Positions 25,734 to 33,872 of a stretch of DNA of 55,350 nucleotides are shown here, piece after piece. The notes beneath the pieces were generated by a model. The model was not told where the DNA came from and searched no databases. It saw nothing but the letters and a program-made list of their open reading frames with translations. The number at the start of each line of letters is the position of its first letter. Position 1 is the stretch's first letter. This DNA comes from Phycisphaerae bacterium (GTDB lineage: Bacteria > Planctomycetota > Phycisphaerae > Phycisphaerales > UBA1924). A program made the position numbers and the translations under genes. The stretch covers positions 1 through 55,350 of the forward strand of contig JAUIHS010000028.1 in NCBI GenBank assembly GCA_030432255.1, written 5' to 3'.

Positions 25734-26300
25734 ATGGATGAGCGTGACGAACTGACATCGGGTGCGACTGACCCGAACGGCGATACGGGATCGCTGGAGG
25801 AAGCCGCCCGCGTGGTATACCAGGAACTGCGCGCGCTGGCCGGGGCGTACTTCCGCTCTCAACGTTCCGATCACACCCTTGAGCCGACAGCCCTCGTCAA
25901 CGAGGCCTTCGTGAAGCTGGCGGGCAATACGCAATTGTCCTGGGTCGATGAGACTCATTTCTTTTCGATCGCCGCCAAGGCGATGCGGGAGATACTCGCG
26001 GATCACGCCCGCAAGCGGCGCACGTCGAAGCGTGGCGGCGACCGGCAACGTCTGACGCTCTCCGGTATCGGAAGCAATCCGGGCGTCGTTGACGCCCTGG
26101 ACCTTGATGATGCGTTGACGAAGCTGCGCGAAGTGAATGCGCGCCAGGTCGAGATCATTGAACTGCGCTTCTACGGCGGCCTGACCGTCGAGCAGGTTGC
26201 CAGGCTGCTTGGCATCAGCCCGAGGACAGTCGAACTGGACTCCCGCATGGCCCGCGCATGGCTCTCTCGGCACATCGAGGAGATCGTACCTCGTGGCTGA
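25734..26300 (+). CDS. ECF sigma factor, TIGR02999 type
   Basis: A 188-residue sigma factor with the planctomycete/acidobacterial TIGR02999 signature: VVYQELRALAGAYF, HTLEPTALVNEAFVKL, HFFSIAAKAMREILADHAR, KRGGDRQRLTL, and region 4 with RQVEIIELRFYGGLTVEQVA and GISPRTVELD. The stop (26298-26300) overlaps the GTG start of the downstream kinase (26293), giving tight coupling. Members pair with Ser/Thr kinases. The end of region 4 reads VELDSRMARAWL rather than the usual VKRDWxxARAWL, a small divergence in the recognition helix. Confidence 0.9.
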   Translation: MDERDELTSGATDPNGDTGSLEEAARVVYQELRALAGAYFRSQRSDHTLEPTALVNEAFVKLAGNTQLSWVDETHFFSIAAKAMREILADHARKRRTSKRGGDRQRLTLSGIGSNPGVVDALDLDDALTKLREVNARQVEIIELRFYGGLTVEQVARLLGISPRTVELDSRMARAWLSRHIEEIVPRG

Positions 26301-29300
26301 CTATGATCGCGTGCGCGCCATCTTCTTTGAGGTCTGCGATCTGGAAGAACCGGAACTCTCGCAGGCTCTGACCCGGTGCTGCAACGGGGACGAGGTACTT
26401 GAGAGGGAAGTCCGGTCGTTGATCTCATTCGATGCAGATCCGTCACTGCCGAGCCTCGATGTCGCCGCGTCACTCTGCGAACCGTCAAGTGATCCACTTC
26501 CGACCGAGATCAACGGATACCGGATCATCGGCAGACTGGGTGGAGGGGGCATGGCCGATGTGTTCGAAGCCGAGCAGTCGACGCCACAGCGACGCGTTGC
26601 GCTCAAGATGCTCCGATCCGGGTATGTCTCGGGTCAGTTGATTCGTCGCTTCCGGAACGAGCGGCAGGTCCTGGCCTCGCTCGATCACCCGCTGATTGCG
26701 CAGATCTTCGATGGAGGTATCTATCGACCACACGGCAACGCCCCCGGTGTCCCGTACTTCGTGATGGAACTGGTCGCAGGTACGTCTCTGACACGACACT
26801 GCGCATCGGAGGGTCTCGCCGACGCCGACTGCGCCCTGCTCGTCGCTGACATCTGTGATGCCATCCAGCATGCGCATGACCTCGGCGTTGTCCACCGGGA
26901 TCTCAAGCCGAGCAACATCCTCGTTGACGGAACGGGGCGTCCCCGGATCCTCGACTTCGGCATCGCACGAGTCACCAACCTCGATACCCAGTACACGACG
27001 ATGCACACCAGCACCGGGCAGGTCGTCGGAACGATCCCGTACATGAGCCCGGAGCAGATCGCCGGTCGCTCTGATCTGCTGGACCATCGCACCGACATCT
27101 ACAGCCTCGGTGTGGTCCTGTACGAAGCGCTGACGGGCCGACTCCCGCTGGACGTCTCCACCTGCACACTGCCGGAGGCGGCGCGAATCATCCAGGAGCA
27201 GGAAGCGACCGTTGCAGGGCGCATCGATACGCGCTTCCGCGGACCCATGGAAGTCATCCTCCGGACCGCACTGGAGAAGGACCCGGAGCGCCGCTACCAG
27301 ACTGCCCGGGACATGGCAGATGACCTCCGCCGCTATGCCGCCAACGACCCGATCACCGCAAGGCCGCCGAGCACGGCACTGCAGTTGCGACGCTTCGCTC
27401 GGCGCAACAAGCCGCTCGTCGCCGGTGTGCTGACCGCATTCCTCGCACTCATCGTCGGCCTCATCGGCACCATCGCCTTCGGAGTCCGCGAGTCCGGGTT
27501 GCGCCACCGCGCCGAATCCAGTGACCGATCCGCGCGGCAGGCGAGTTACTACGCCAGCATCGCCGCGGGGACGTTCGCGATCGCCCGCGGCGACGAGCAT
27601 ATGGCTCGCACGCTGCTCGCGAGCGCACCTGAAGCCTATCGCCGTTGGGAATGGGATCACCTGATGGCAACAACCGATGCAACCATCTGCTCGATCACGT
27701 TGGAGGGAGAGACCAGAGGCGAAGACCTGGCGTGGACTCCCGACGACCGCGCCGTGGCGCTGATCCGGAAGGAGAATCATCTCAGCGTCATCGAGATTGC
27801 AGACGGTACAACGCTTGCAACGTTTGAAGCACCGGCGGACTCCCAGGGGTTCATGCTTTCACCCCGGGCTTCGGCGGTGGGCTGGCTCGAGCCGACGGAT
27901 CAGGCTGACAGGTGGATCCTGAGAGTCTCTGATCGGGAGTCCGGCGAGACCATCGCGATGCATGCCGTCGACGCATCGAAGCCTCCCAGCAAGGGTGCGA
28001 TCCGGGCTCAACTCAGCCCTCTGGACGACATGGTGCTGATCGCGGGGGCGCCCACCTGGAACATCGTGCGACTTCGGGACGGGTCTTCCTTCCCGGTTCG
28101 CAGGGGCAAGGACCTCGTCATCACGCGCGATGCGGTTTACTCGGGTGCTGAGAAGGGGACCTTCGAACAAACTCGACTGACTGATGGCGTGCCCCTCAAG
28201 TTCGGTCCCGTGGCGGCGAGCCGGCGCATCGCCAGCGATCGCGGCGGGCAGCGCGTCGTCATTTCAAGCCAGGCGGTGCCGACGCTGCTGGTCTATGACG
28301 GCCTCACGCTCGAGAAATTGCATACTTCGGACGACGGCGGCTTTCCAATTCTCGCCGTCAGCGACGATCTGCGCTTCGCGGCTGCAAGGCTGAATGATGG
28401 CATCCGCCTCCGGGACCTCGAGCGGCACGAGTGGAGCAGGACCTATGGGGTGGAGGACATGCTCTCCATGATGGCTTTCAATCACGCAAGTGACCAGTTG
28501 CTGGTCAAGACCCGAAGCGGGTTCGAAGTCATCCACCTGGACCTGCCTGCCCTGAAAACGCTCGATGTTGAAGGCTACGTCTACTCAGCCGGGTGGTCGC
28601 CGGATGGACACCTGCTCGCGACTGCGAATGCCTCCGGCAGGGTTCAGATCTGGGATGTTGATCGCCTGGAACTGCTCGCGTCGATCGCAACCAATCGCAC
28701 AGCGCGAGGCGTCTGCTTCAGCCCGGATCACCACCTGGTCCAGGTCGGTGGAAAGCGACCGAGGACCTGGGACCCGTGGACGGGTGAGGTCGTCATGGTC
28801 GATGTTGAATCCCGCTCGGTGGACTGGCTTCTCCATGAGGGCACTGCCGACACGCGGAACCCGAGGAGCCACTTCGGTGAACGAGGTGTGGTCAGTCGGG
28901 ACGGAACGCTCATCGCTCAACTGAGTCAGGGCGGAGTCGTTGTCACCTTGCGAACTTCCGGGGAGGTGATTTCGACGTTTGAAGTACCCTCCAACGACAG
29001 CCCCGGCGGTGCGGCAATCGCCATGCATCCGGACAACACGCTCATCGCCGTTGCCAATCAACATGGCGTGACCCTGTGGACACCGGATGGCACGGCAGTC
29101 GGCAGCCTCCCGTGTGAAGAGGTCGAACGCTTTTCGATGGCATTCTCCCCCGATGGCACCCGCCTCCTGATGGCCAACCGCAATCGGATCTGTGAGGTCT
29201 GGGATCTTGAGACCCGTGAGCAGGTCTTGACGTTCGAGGGCTTTGACCTCTACGTCCACAGCGTGATCTTCAGTCCGGATGGCAGTCGACTCGCACTCAC

Positions 29301-29541
29301 CTCGGGCGATGGAACCGTTCAGATTCGCGACGCCCGCCCGGCCACCGGGCGGTGGGCGCGTCGCCTTGAGTGGTCAGATGCCCGCGCCAGGATGGAGGCG
29401 AGACTGAGCAGCCTCACGAAGACTCGTGACTTCGAGTCCGCCTCGGCGATCCTCCGTGACGACCAGTCGCTGACTCCGACCGAGCGCAGCGCGGCATTGG
29501 CCACGATTCTTGCGATGAAACGGTCGCTCGAGACGGACTGA
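26293..29541 (+). CDS. Membrane Ser/Thr protein kinase with WD40-like propeller
   Basis: 1082 residues from a GTG start within the end of the sigma gene, with GAGGAG upstream. Residues 1-60 are the short helical leader common in planctomycete kinases of this class. The kinase domain (about 76-345) is intact: GGGGMADV, Lys105 (VALKML), Asp203 (HRDLKPSN), Asp221 (DFG), SPEQ. A transmembrane helix sits near 380-400 (VLTAFLALIVGLIGTIAFG). The C-terminal 650 residues contain WD40-type blades, for example AGWSPDGHLLATANASGRVQ and SVIFSPDGSRLALTSGDGTV, a ligand- or protein-binding platform. Coupling to the sigma factor suggests a transmembrane signal-to-transcription module. Confidence 0.92.
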   Translation: MADYDRVRAIFFEVCDLEEPELSQALTRCCNGDEVLEREVRSLISFDADPSLPSLDVAASLCEPSSDPLPTEINGYRIIGRLGGGGMADVFEAEQSTPQRRVALKMLRSGYVSGQLIRRFRNERQVLASLDHPLIAQIFDGGIYRPHGNAPGVPYFVMELVAGTSLTRHCASEGLADADCALLVADICDAIQHAHDLGVVHRDLKPSNILVDGTGRPRILDFGIARVTNLDTQYTTMHTSTGQVVGTIPYMSPEQIAGRSDLLDHRTDIYSLGVVLYEALTGRLPLDVSTCTLPEAARIIQEQEATVAGRIDTRFRGPMEVILRTALEKDPERRYQTARDMADDLRRYAANDPITARPPSTALQLRRFARRNKPLVAGVLTAFLALIVGLIGTIAFGVRESGLRHRAESSDRSARQASYYASIAAGTFAIARGDEHMARTLLASAPEAYRRWEWDHLMATTDATICSITLEGETRGEDLAWTPDDRAVALIRKENHLSVIEIADGTTLATFEAPADSQGFMLSPRASAVGWLEPTDQADRWILRVSDRESGETIAMHAVDASKPPSKGAIRAQLSPLDDMVLIAGAPTWNIVRLRDGSSFPVRRGKDLVITRDAVYSGAEKGTFEQTRLTDGVPLKFGPVAASRRIASDRGGQRVVISSQAVPTLLVYDGLTLEKLHTSDDGGFPILAVSDDLRFAAARLNDGIRLRDLERHEWSRTYGVEDMLSMMAFNHASDQLLVKTRSGFEVIHLDLPALKTLDVEGYVYSAGWSPDGHLLATANASGRVQIWDVDRLELLASIATNRTARGVCFSPDHHLVQVGGKRPRTWDPWTGEVVMVDVESRSVDWLLHEGTADTRNPRSHFGERGVVSRDGTLIAQLSQGGVVVTLRTSGEVISTFEVPSNDSPGGAAIAMHPDNTLIAVANQHGVTLWTPDGTAVGSLPCEEVERFSMAFSPDGTRLLMANRNRICEVWDLETREQVLTFEGFDLYVHSVIFSPDGSRLALTSGDGTVQIRDARPATGRWARRLEWSDARARMEARLSSLTKTRDFESASAILRDDQSLTPTERSAALATILAMKRSLETD

Positions 29542-29546
29542 CCCGA

Positions 29547-30623
29547 TCAGCAGTCGGTACCCCAGTTGTTCAGCACGGTGTTCAGGTCGTCGAAGTTGAC
29601 GATCCCATCACCGTTGACATCGCCCGCGCCGCCCACCATACCCCATGACGCCAGCACGACGTTCAGATCTGAGAAGTCAACCATACCATCGCCGTCTGCA
29701 TCACCCGGACAGAGGAGCGGTGGACTGTCGAGCAATCTGATCTGCTTGCCGGCATCCGCGACAACCCACAGGTCTCCACCGTTGAATGTCAACCCCTGGG
29801 CATGCGAGTTGGGAACACCGAAGCACGCGTTGTAGGAGACGTCATACTCCATGCAGTACGACGGCACGGCCACGGAGGTCGTCTTCAGGGCGGCGAGGTC
29901 GTACACATCGATGAACCCCCATGGTTCGCTCGATGTCACCGTGTCTCCCCAGTTGACATACGCCGCACCGTTCCTGATCTCGATGCCATTCGCATACATC
30001 GTGGCAATCGGAAAGCGCACGACGCTTCCCGGGTCAATGTCCCCGGCAGTGTCGAGCGGGTACCGATAGATGGCGGCATCAAGTGCCCCGGGTTCCTGGT
30101 ACTGGATCGCATACAGGTACTCGGAGGTCACCGAGACACCGGCCAGATCGCTCAGGTTGTCCATCTCTGTCGGCCCGAATGTCAGCGGCCAATGCGCGCT
30201 GTATCCGAGATCGAAGTTGAAGCGCACCAGGTGGACCGTGGGGGAGGATGACTGGCCGCGCTCGAAGTCGGATACCGGGGCAAAGAGGTGCGTTGTGCTG
30301 GCATCGAGGTCTCCCACATGACACAGGCCGTCATCTCCGGCGTACGCGACCGCATTGATCGCCTCCTGTGTCCAGTCACCCGGGGCATCGGAGCAGTGGC
30401 GGCTGATCATCATGGCCTTGGGAAACTGCCCGTCGGTGCAGGTACCGATCGTGAGGAAGTAGCGATCCTGGCTCGCCGCGTAGCACAGGCCCTCCTCGGC
30501 GGCGCCGTAGCATCCGAAGAACTGTCCCGGCAGGGTGACGGTCTCGGCCGTCACGACCCCGACGGATACACACTGGGCGTGGCAGGAACCAGCGACCAGT
30601 CCGACAGCGAACATCCTGAGCAT
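29547..30623 (-). CDS. Secreted GC-type dockerin-anchored protein
   Basis: A 358-residue exported protein. The signal peptide MLRMFAVGLVAGSCHA is followed by a Cys-rich beta domain of unknown fold. The final 60 residues hold two calcium-binding dockerin-like repeats bounded by Cys: CPGDADGDGMVDFSDLNVVL and GDVNGDGIVNFDDLNTVL, ending WGTDC. The ribosome-binding site GGAGGT lies 9 bases before the ATG. It is convergent with the WD40 kinase gene with a gap of only 5 bases. Likely a surface or matrix protein; its ligand is unknown. Confidence 0.78.
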   Translation of the reverse strand: MLRMFAVGLVAGSCHAQCVSVGVVTAETVTLPGQFFGCYGAAEEGLCYAASQDRYFLTIGTCTDGQFPKAMMISRHCSDAPGDWTQEAINAVAYAGDDGLCHVGDLDASTTHLFAPVSDFERGQSSSPTVHLVRFNFDLGYSAHWPLTFGPTEMDNLSDLAGVSVTSEYLYAIQYQEPGALDAAIYRYPLDTAGDIDPGSVVRFPIATMYANGIEIRNGAAYVNWGDTVTSSEPWGFIDVYDLAALKTTSVAVPSYCMEYDVSYNACFGVPNSHAQGLTFNGGDLWVVADAGKQIRLLDSPPLLCPGDADGDGMVDFSDLNVVLASWGMVGGAGDVNGDGIVNFDDLNTVLNNWGTDC

Positions 30624-30864
30624 ACGTTCCGACCTCCAGCGACGTGAATGGTTCACACCCCGACCACTATACAGGCGGGTCGGGCGGCCCCCGGTGAATC
30701 TGACCGAGCGCAAGAGCCGCGAAGACCGGTAACGGAGGGCACAGCATCCCGATTCATTTGCCCTGGGGCGTGCCGTGATCTTGCTGAATGAATCGCGAAG
30801 TCGCCCCCAATCGACCGAAGAGAACTTGCGGAACTGGGCGCGTGGGGGAAGAATGCCCCCCCTG

Positions 30865-30876
30865 GGGTCATGACCC
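30865..30876. repeat. 12-base perfect palindrome upstream of porin gene
   Basis: GGGTCATGACCC is a perfect palindrome about 70 bases upstream of the porin start, in the divergent intergenic region. It could be a dimeric regulator site. No known consensus is claimed. Confidence 0.25.
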
Positions 30877-30947
30877 TCGGACAGCCTCCTGTCGACCGGA
30901 GCTACCCGTGTCGGCAGCGAACGCGAAGGCGAAGCAAGGAGTGACGC

Positions 30948-32219
30948 ATGAACATGGAACCCACGAACGTCTGGACGGCTTCGGTGCTCGCCGCTCTGAC
31001 CTCACTTGCAGGTGCTGCTCACGAGAGTCGCACTCCCGATCGCGATGAGATCCGTGCCGTCGTCGCCGAGATGAACGCCGATGTCGAAGGCAGGAGCAGT
31101 CTTCTCGCCGCACAGGCGGGCCACGACGGTGGTTTCCACATCGCATCCGACAGTGGCGACTTCCGACTGAATCTCAGTGGCCTGGTGCAGTTCCGCTACC
31201 AGATCAACTCCAGCGATGGGAACACCGCCGGCGATGACTTCGAATCCGGATTCAACGCACCGCGCACCCTGCTCTTCTTCAAAGGGCACATCGGTGATCC
31301 GAGGTTCAAGTACCAGATCCGGACCAACTTCAGTCGAACCGACGGCATTGCACGCCTTGATGATGCCTTCATCGATTACCAGATCGACGACCACTGGACG
31401 CTCCGATTCGGACAGGCGCTCCACCCCTTCGATCGAGAGTGGTACCACGGCGACCTGAAGCTCCAGACTGTCGAGAGGTCGCTCGCCGCGCTCGCCTTCG
31501 GTGGCCAGCGCAGCCAGCAGATCACCGCCATGTTCCGCAATGATGACCTCCGCTTCCTGGCTTCCTTCTCGGATGGTCTGCGTTCGCAGAACACCGACTT
31601 CACCGCCGACCCCGCGGAGTGGGCGTTCACAGCGCGCGGTGAATGGAAGTTCGCAGGCGAATGGAAGAACGTCATCGGAACCGTGACGAGTCCTCGCGGC
31701 AGCGACTATGCCGGTCTGCTCGGCGGCGCCATTCATATTGAGCAGGGCCCGGACGTGGGCGTCGGTGACGAGCAGCAACTCTTTGCCTGGACTCTCGATG
31801 CCACCGTGAAGGGGGATGGCTGGAACGCCTTCGCAGCCGGGACCGGCTACCACACCGACGACGAAGCGGGTGTCTCCGGAGCCAACTTCGACGAGTTCGG
31901 CTTCGTCGCCCAGGGTGGCTGTTACGTGGCGGACGACACCGAGATCTACGGCCGCTACACGACCCTCATTCCCGATGATGATCGTGCTGCCGACGATACG
32001 TTCGATGCGATTGCGCTGGGCCTGAATCACTACATCCACGGCCACGCCGCTCGCTTCACCATCCAGGCCGAGTGGTTCCTCGACGCCACCACCGATACGG
32101 TCGTCGGCAACTATGGCAATTCCGGTGGCCGGAATCCATCGAGCACACTCTTCGGCCTGCTCCCGAGCGACGAGGAAGACCAGTTCGCGATCACGGTACA
32201 GTTCCAGTTGATGTTCTGA
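30948..32219 (+). CDS. Outer-membrane porin, phosphate-selective porin O/P-like
   Basis: A 423-residue outer-membrane beta-barrel. Signal peptide (residues 1 to about 24, ending SLAGAAH), a short helical segment, then alternating amphipathic strands beginning FRLNLSGLVQFRYQINSS, with RTLLFFKGHIGDPRFKYQIR, a block characteristic of the OprP/OprO porin group, and a C-terminal FAITVQFQLMF ending in Phe, the outer-membrane insertion signal. Substrate is not predictable from sequence; OprP-like members are not all phosphate-specific. AAGGAG lies upstream; a second ATG two codons later is possible. It shares an intergenic region with the divergent dockerin-type gene. Confidence 0.8.
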   Translation: MNMEPTNVWTASVLAALTSLAGAAHESRTPDRDEIRAVVAEMNADVEGRSSLLAAQAGHDGGFHIASDSGDFRLNLSGLVQFRYQINSSDGNTAGDDFESGFNAPRTLLFFKGHIGDPRFKYQIRTNFSRTDGIARLDDAFIDYQIDDHWTLRFGQALHPFDREWYHGDLKLQTVERSLAALAFGGQRSQQITAMFRNDDLRFLASFSDGLRSQNTDFTADPAEWAFTARGEWKFAGEWKNVIGTVTSPRGSDYAGLLGGAIHIEQGPDVGVGDEQQLFAWTLDATVKGDGWNAFAAGTGYHTDDEAGVSGANFDEFGFVAQGGCYVADDTEIYGRYTTLIPDDDRAADDTFDAIALGLNHYIHGHAARFTIQAEWFLDATTDTVVGNYGNSGGRNPSSTLFGLLPSDEEDQFAITVQFQLMF

Positions 32220-32391
32220 ATCATCCGGCCCCGTCCTGCGCTGTTCGAAGCGGACGGTCATGGTGCCGCTGCGTCCGAGAACACGTGACGGGGAAGTGAT
32301 CAGCCGGTGCAGACTGCCCCTCAGGCCGAAGCCACCTCAATTCGCGTCATGGTCAGTCCGATTCTTGGGAACAGTCCTTGAGGAGTCGCAT

Positions 32392-33237
32392 ATGCCCAGC
32401 GCGCAGAACCTGGTGGTCATGGCCCACAACATGTCTCTGGCTGTTCCCTGTGAGCGTGTCATCGAGATCACGCAGAACACCAGGGCGACGCTGACGCAGC
32501 TCCCCGCCATGAAGCCGCCGCTGGCGGGCACGATTATTCATCGCGGCAGAGCCGTTGCCGTCTTCGACCTGCGCTCCATCCTCGGCCATCCGACCCACGG
32601 CGATGAGATCGAGCGACTCCGAGACATCCTTGCCCAGCGCGAACGCGATCACGTGGCGTGGCTGAACGAACTGCGCGAGTGCTGCGAGACAGGGAGCGCC
32701 TTCACCAAGGCCACCGATCCCAACAAGTGCGCTTTCGGCAAGTGGTACAACGAACTGACCGCGACCGAGGAATCGCTCGATGAACTTTGCGCTGGTGACC
32801 GAGCGCTCCGGTTCATCGTCGCCAGTTGCGATGCTCCGCACCGCGCCATTCACAGCATCGCATCACGCGCGCTCGCCCTCGCCTCCAACGGGCAACTCGA
32901 GGAAGCCTGCGGGTTGATCGACGCGGCATGGAACAACGAGCTGGCAACCCTCAAGAGCCTGTTCAGGCAACTGATCGAGGGTGTCGAGGCGAATCGGAAG
33001 GCGCTGTATGTCGTCGTCGACAACGGCGATGAGCACCTGACCTTCATCGTTGATCACGTGCACCGGATCATTGACATTGACAGCGATGACGTGCAGCCGA
33101 TGAACCTGGGGGCCGTGCCCCTGAAGGGTGTCTATGCCTCACCTGACCTCGGCGAGATCATGGTCCTGGATCTGGACGGTGTCATCGCCGGCCTCATCTC
33201 GGAGACGCCGGCGCTCGAGGACCTCGCCGCTGCGTGA
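32392..33237 (+). CDS. CheW protein with an inserted CZB zinc-binding domain
   Basis: A 281-residue protein. Residues about 5-66 form the first half of CheW (SLAVPCERVIEI, LAGTIIHRGRAVAVFDLRSI). Residues about 85-195 are a CZB domain with its three His and one Cys: His87 (HVAWL), Cys113 (CAFGKWY), His150 and His154 (PHRAIH). Residues about 203-270 are the second half of CheW (LTFIVDHVHRIIDI, LKGVYAS, EIMVLDLDGVIAG). So CZB is inserted between the two CheW subdomains. CZB domains sense zinc or hypochlorite in chemoreceptors; CheW links receptors to CheA. No other chemotaxis gene is nearby. Start ATG at 32392 after GAGGAG. Confidence 0.85.
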   Translation: MPSAQNLVVMAHNMSLAVPCERVIEITQNTRATLTQLPAMKPPLAGTIIHRGRAVAVFDLRSILGHPTHGDEIERLRDILAQRERDHVAWLNELRECCETGSAFTKATDPNKCAFGKWYNELTATEESLDELCAGDRALRFIVASCDAPHRAIHSIASRALALASNGQLEEACGLIDAAWNNELATLKSLFRQLIEGVEANRKALYVVVDNGDEHLTFIVDHVHRIIDIDSDDVQPMNLGAVPLKGVYASPDLGEIMVLDLDGVIAGLISETPALEDLAAA

Positions 33238-33329
33238 GCGTGTGCCTGCCCCATCCGCCCGCCGATGCACCTTCCACAACATCGAGTCCCGTCATTCGCC
33301 CACAGCAGCCTCATCGGGCCTATACTGGA

Positions 33330-33349
33330 TATATAGAGCTGTTTATATA
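33330..33349. promoter_or_regulatory. AT-rich dyad upstream of Rrf2 gene, candidate operator
   Basis: TATATA at 33330-33335 and again at 33344-33349 around an 8-base centre, 16 bases before the Rrf2 ATG. The stretch is strikingly AT-rich against the GC-rich background, and Rrf2 regulators often autoregulate through such dyads. Confidence 0.4.
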
Positions 33350-33365
33350 CATTGAAAGGTGAGTC

Positions 33366-33830
33366 ATGCTGTCACAGACCGCCGAATACGCCATGCGAGC
33401 GATGGTGCACCTGGGGCGGATCGGAGGTGGACCCGCCGTCGCGGACGAGATCGCCGCTGAAATCCACGTCCCCGCCGGCTACCTGTCACGAGTCCTCCGA
33501 ATGCTGGTCCGGGCCGGACTCCTCAAGGCGCAGCGAGGCATCGGCGGCGGGTTCTCCCTCGCCATGCCCACCAGCCAACTCTCCGTCTGGGATGTCCTCG
33601 AAGCCACCGACTCCACCTTCAGACGCGTCAAGGGCTGCCCCCTCGGAATGGCAGAACACGGCACCTCGCTCTGTGGCCTCCACCGACTCCTCGATGATGT
33701 CATGGCCGACGCCGAAACCCGGCTTCGGGAGGCCACCATCCTCGACGTCATCGCCAATGATCGAGGCCATCCCCCGTGCAGCACCGGCACATCGTCCACG
33801 CCGGACGCCGAACACGCGCGGCAATCCTGA
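33366..33830 (+). CDS. Rrf2-family transcriptional regulator
   Basis: A 154-residue winged-helix regulator: MLSQTAEYAMRAMVHL, the HTH with VPAGYLSRVLRMLVRAGLL, and the wing RGIGGGFSLA are Rrf2 hallmarks. Many members (IscR, NsrR) hold an Fe-S cluster on three Cys. Here the region reads CPLGMAEHGTSLCGLH: the first and last Cys are present, but the middle position is occupied by His, and another Cys occurs near residue 140. A cluster with a His ligand or none at all are both possible. Ribosome-binding site GAAAGG. Targets are unknown; the gene itself is the best guess. Confidence 0.88.
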   Translation: MLSQTAEYAMRAMVHLGRIGGGPAVADEIAAEIHVPAGYLSRVLRMLVRAGLLKAQRGIGGGFSLAMPTSQLSVWDVLEATDSTFRRVKGCPLGMAEHGTSLCGLHRLLDDVMADAETRLREATILDVIANDRGHPPCSTGTSSTPDAEHARQS

Positions 33831-33832
33831 CC

Positions 33833-33872
33833 CCACCAACTACCAGCCACCAGCCACCAGCCACCAACTACC
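33833..33872. repeat. Short tandem repeat between convergent genes
   Basis: Three copies of CCAGCCA (33843-33863) are flanked on both sides by CCACCAACTACC (33833-33844 and 33861-33872). It overlaps the stop codon of the serine hydrolase gene. It looks like slippage-generated low-complexity sequence. Confidence 0.6.

Noticed and set aside
33843..33863. CCAGCCA triple repeat as a possible CRISPR or regulatory array
   Set aside because: Only three 7-base units without spacers, overlapping a stop codon; simple slippage sequence is the better explanation.
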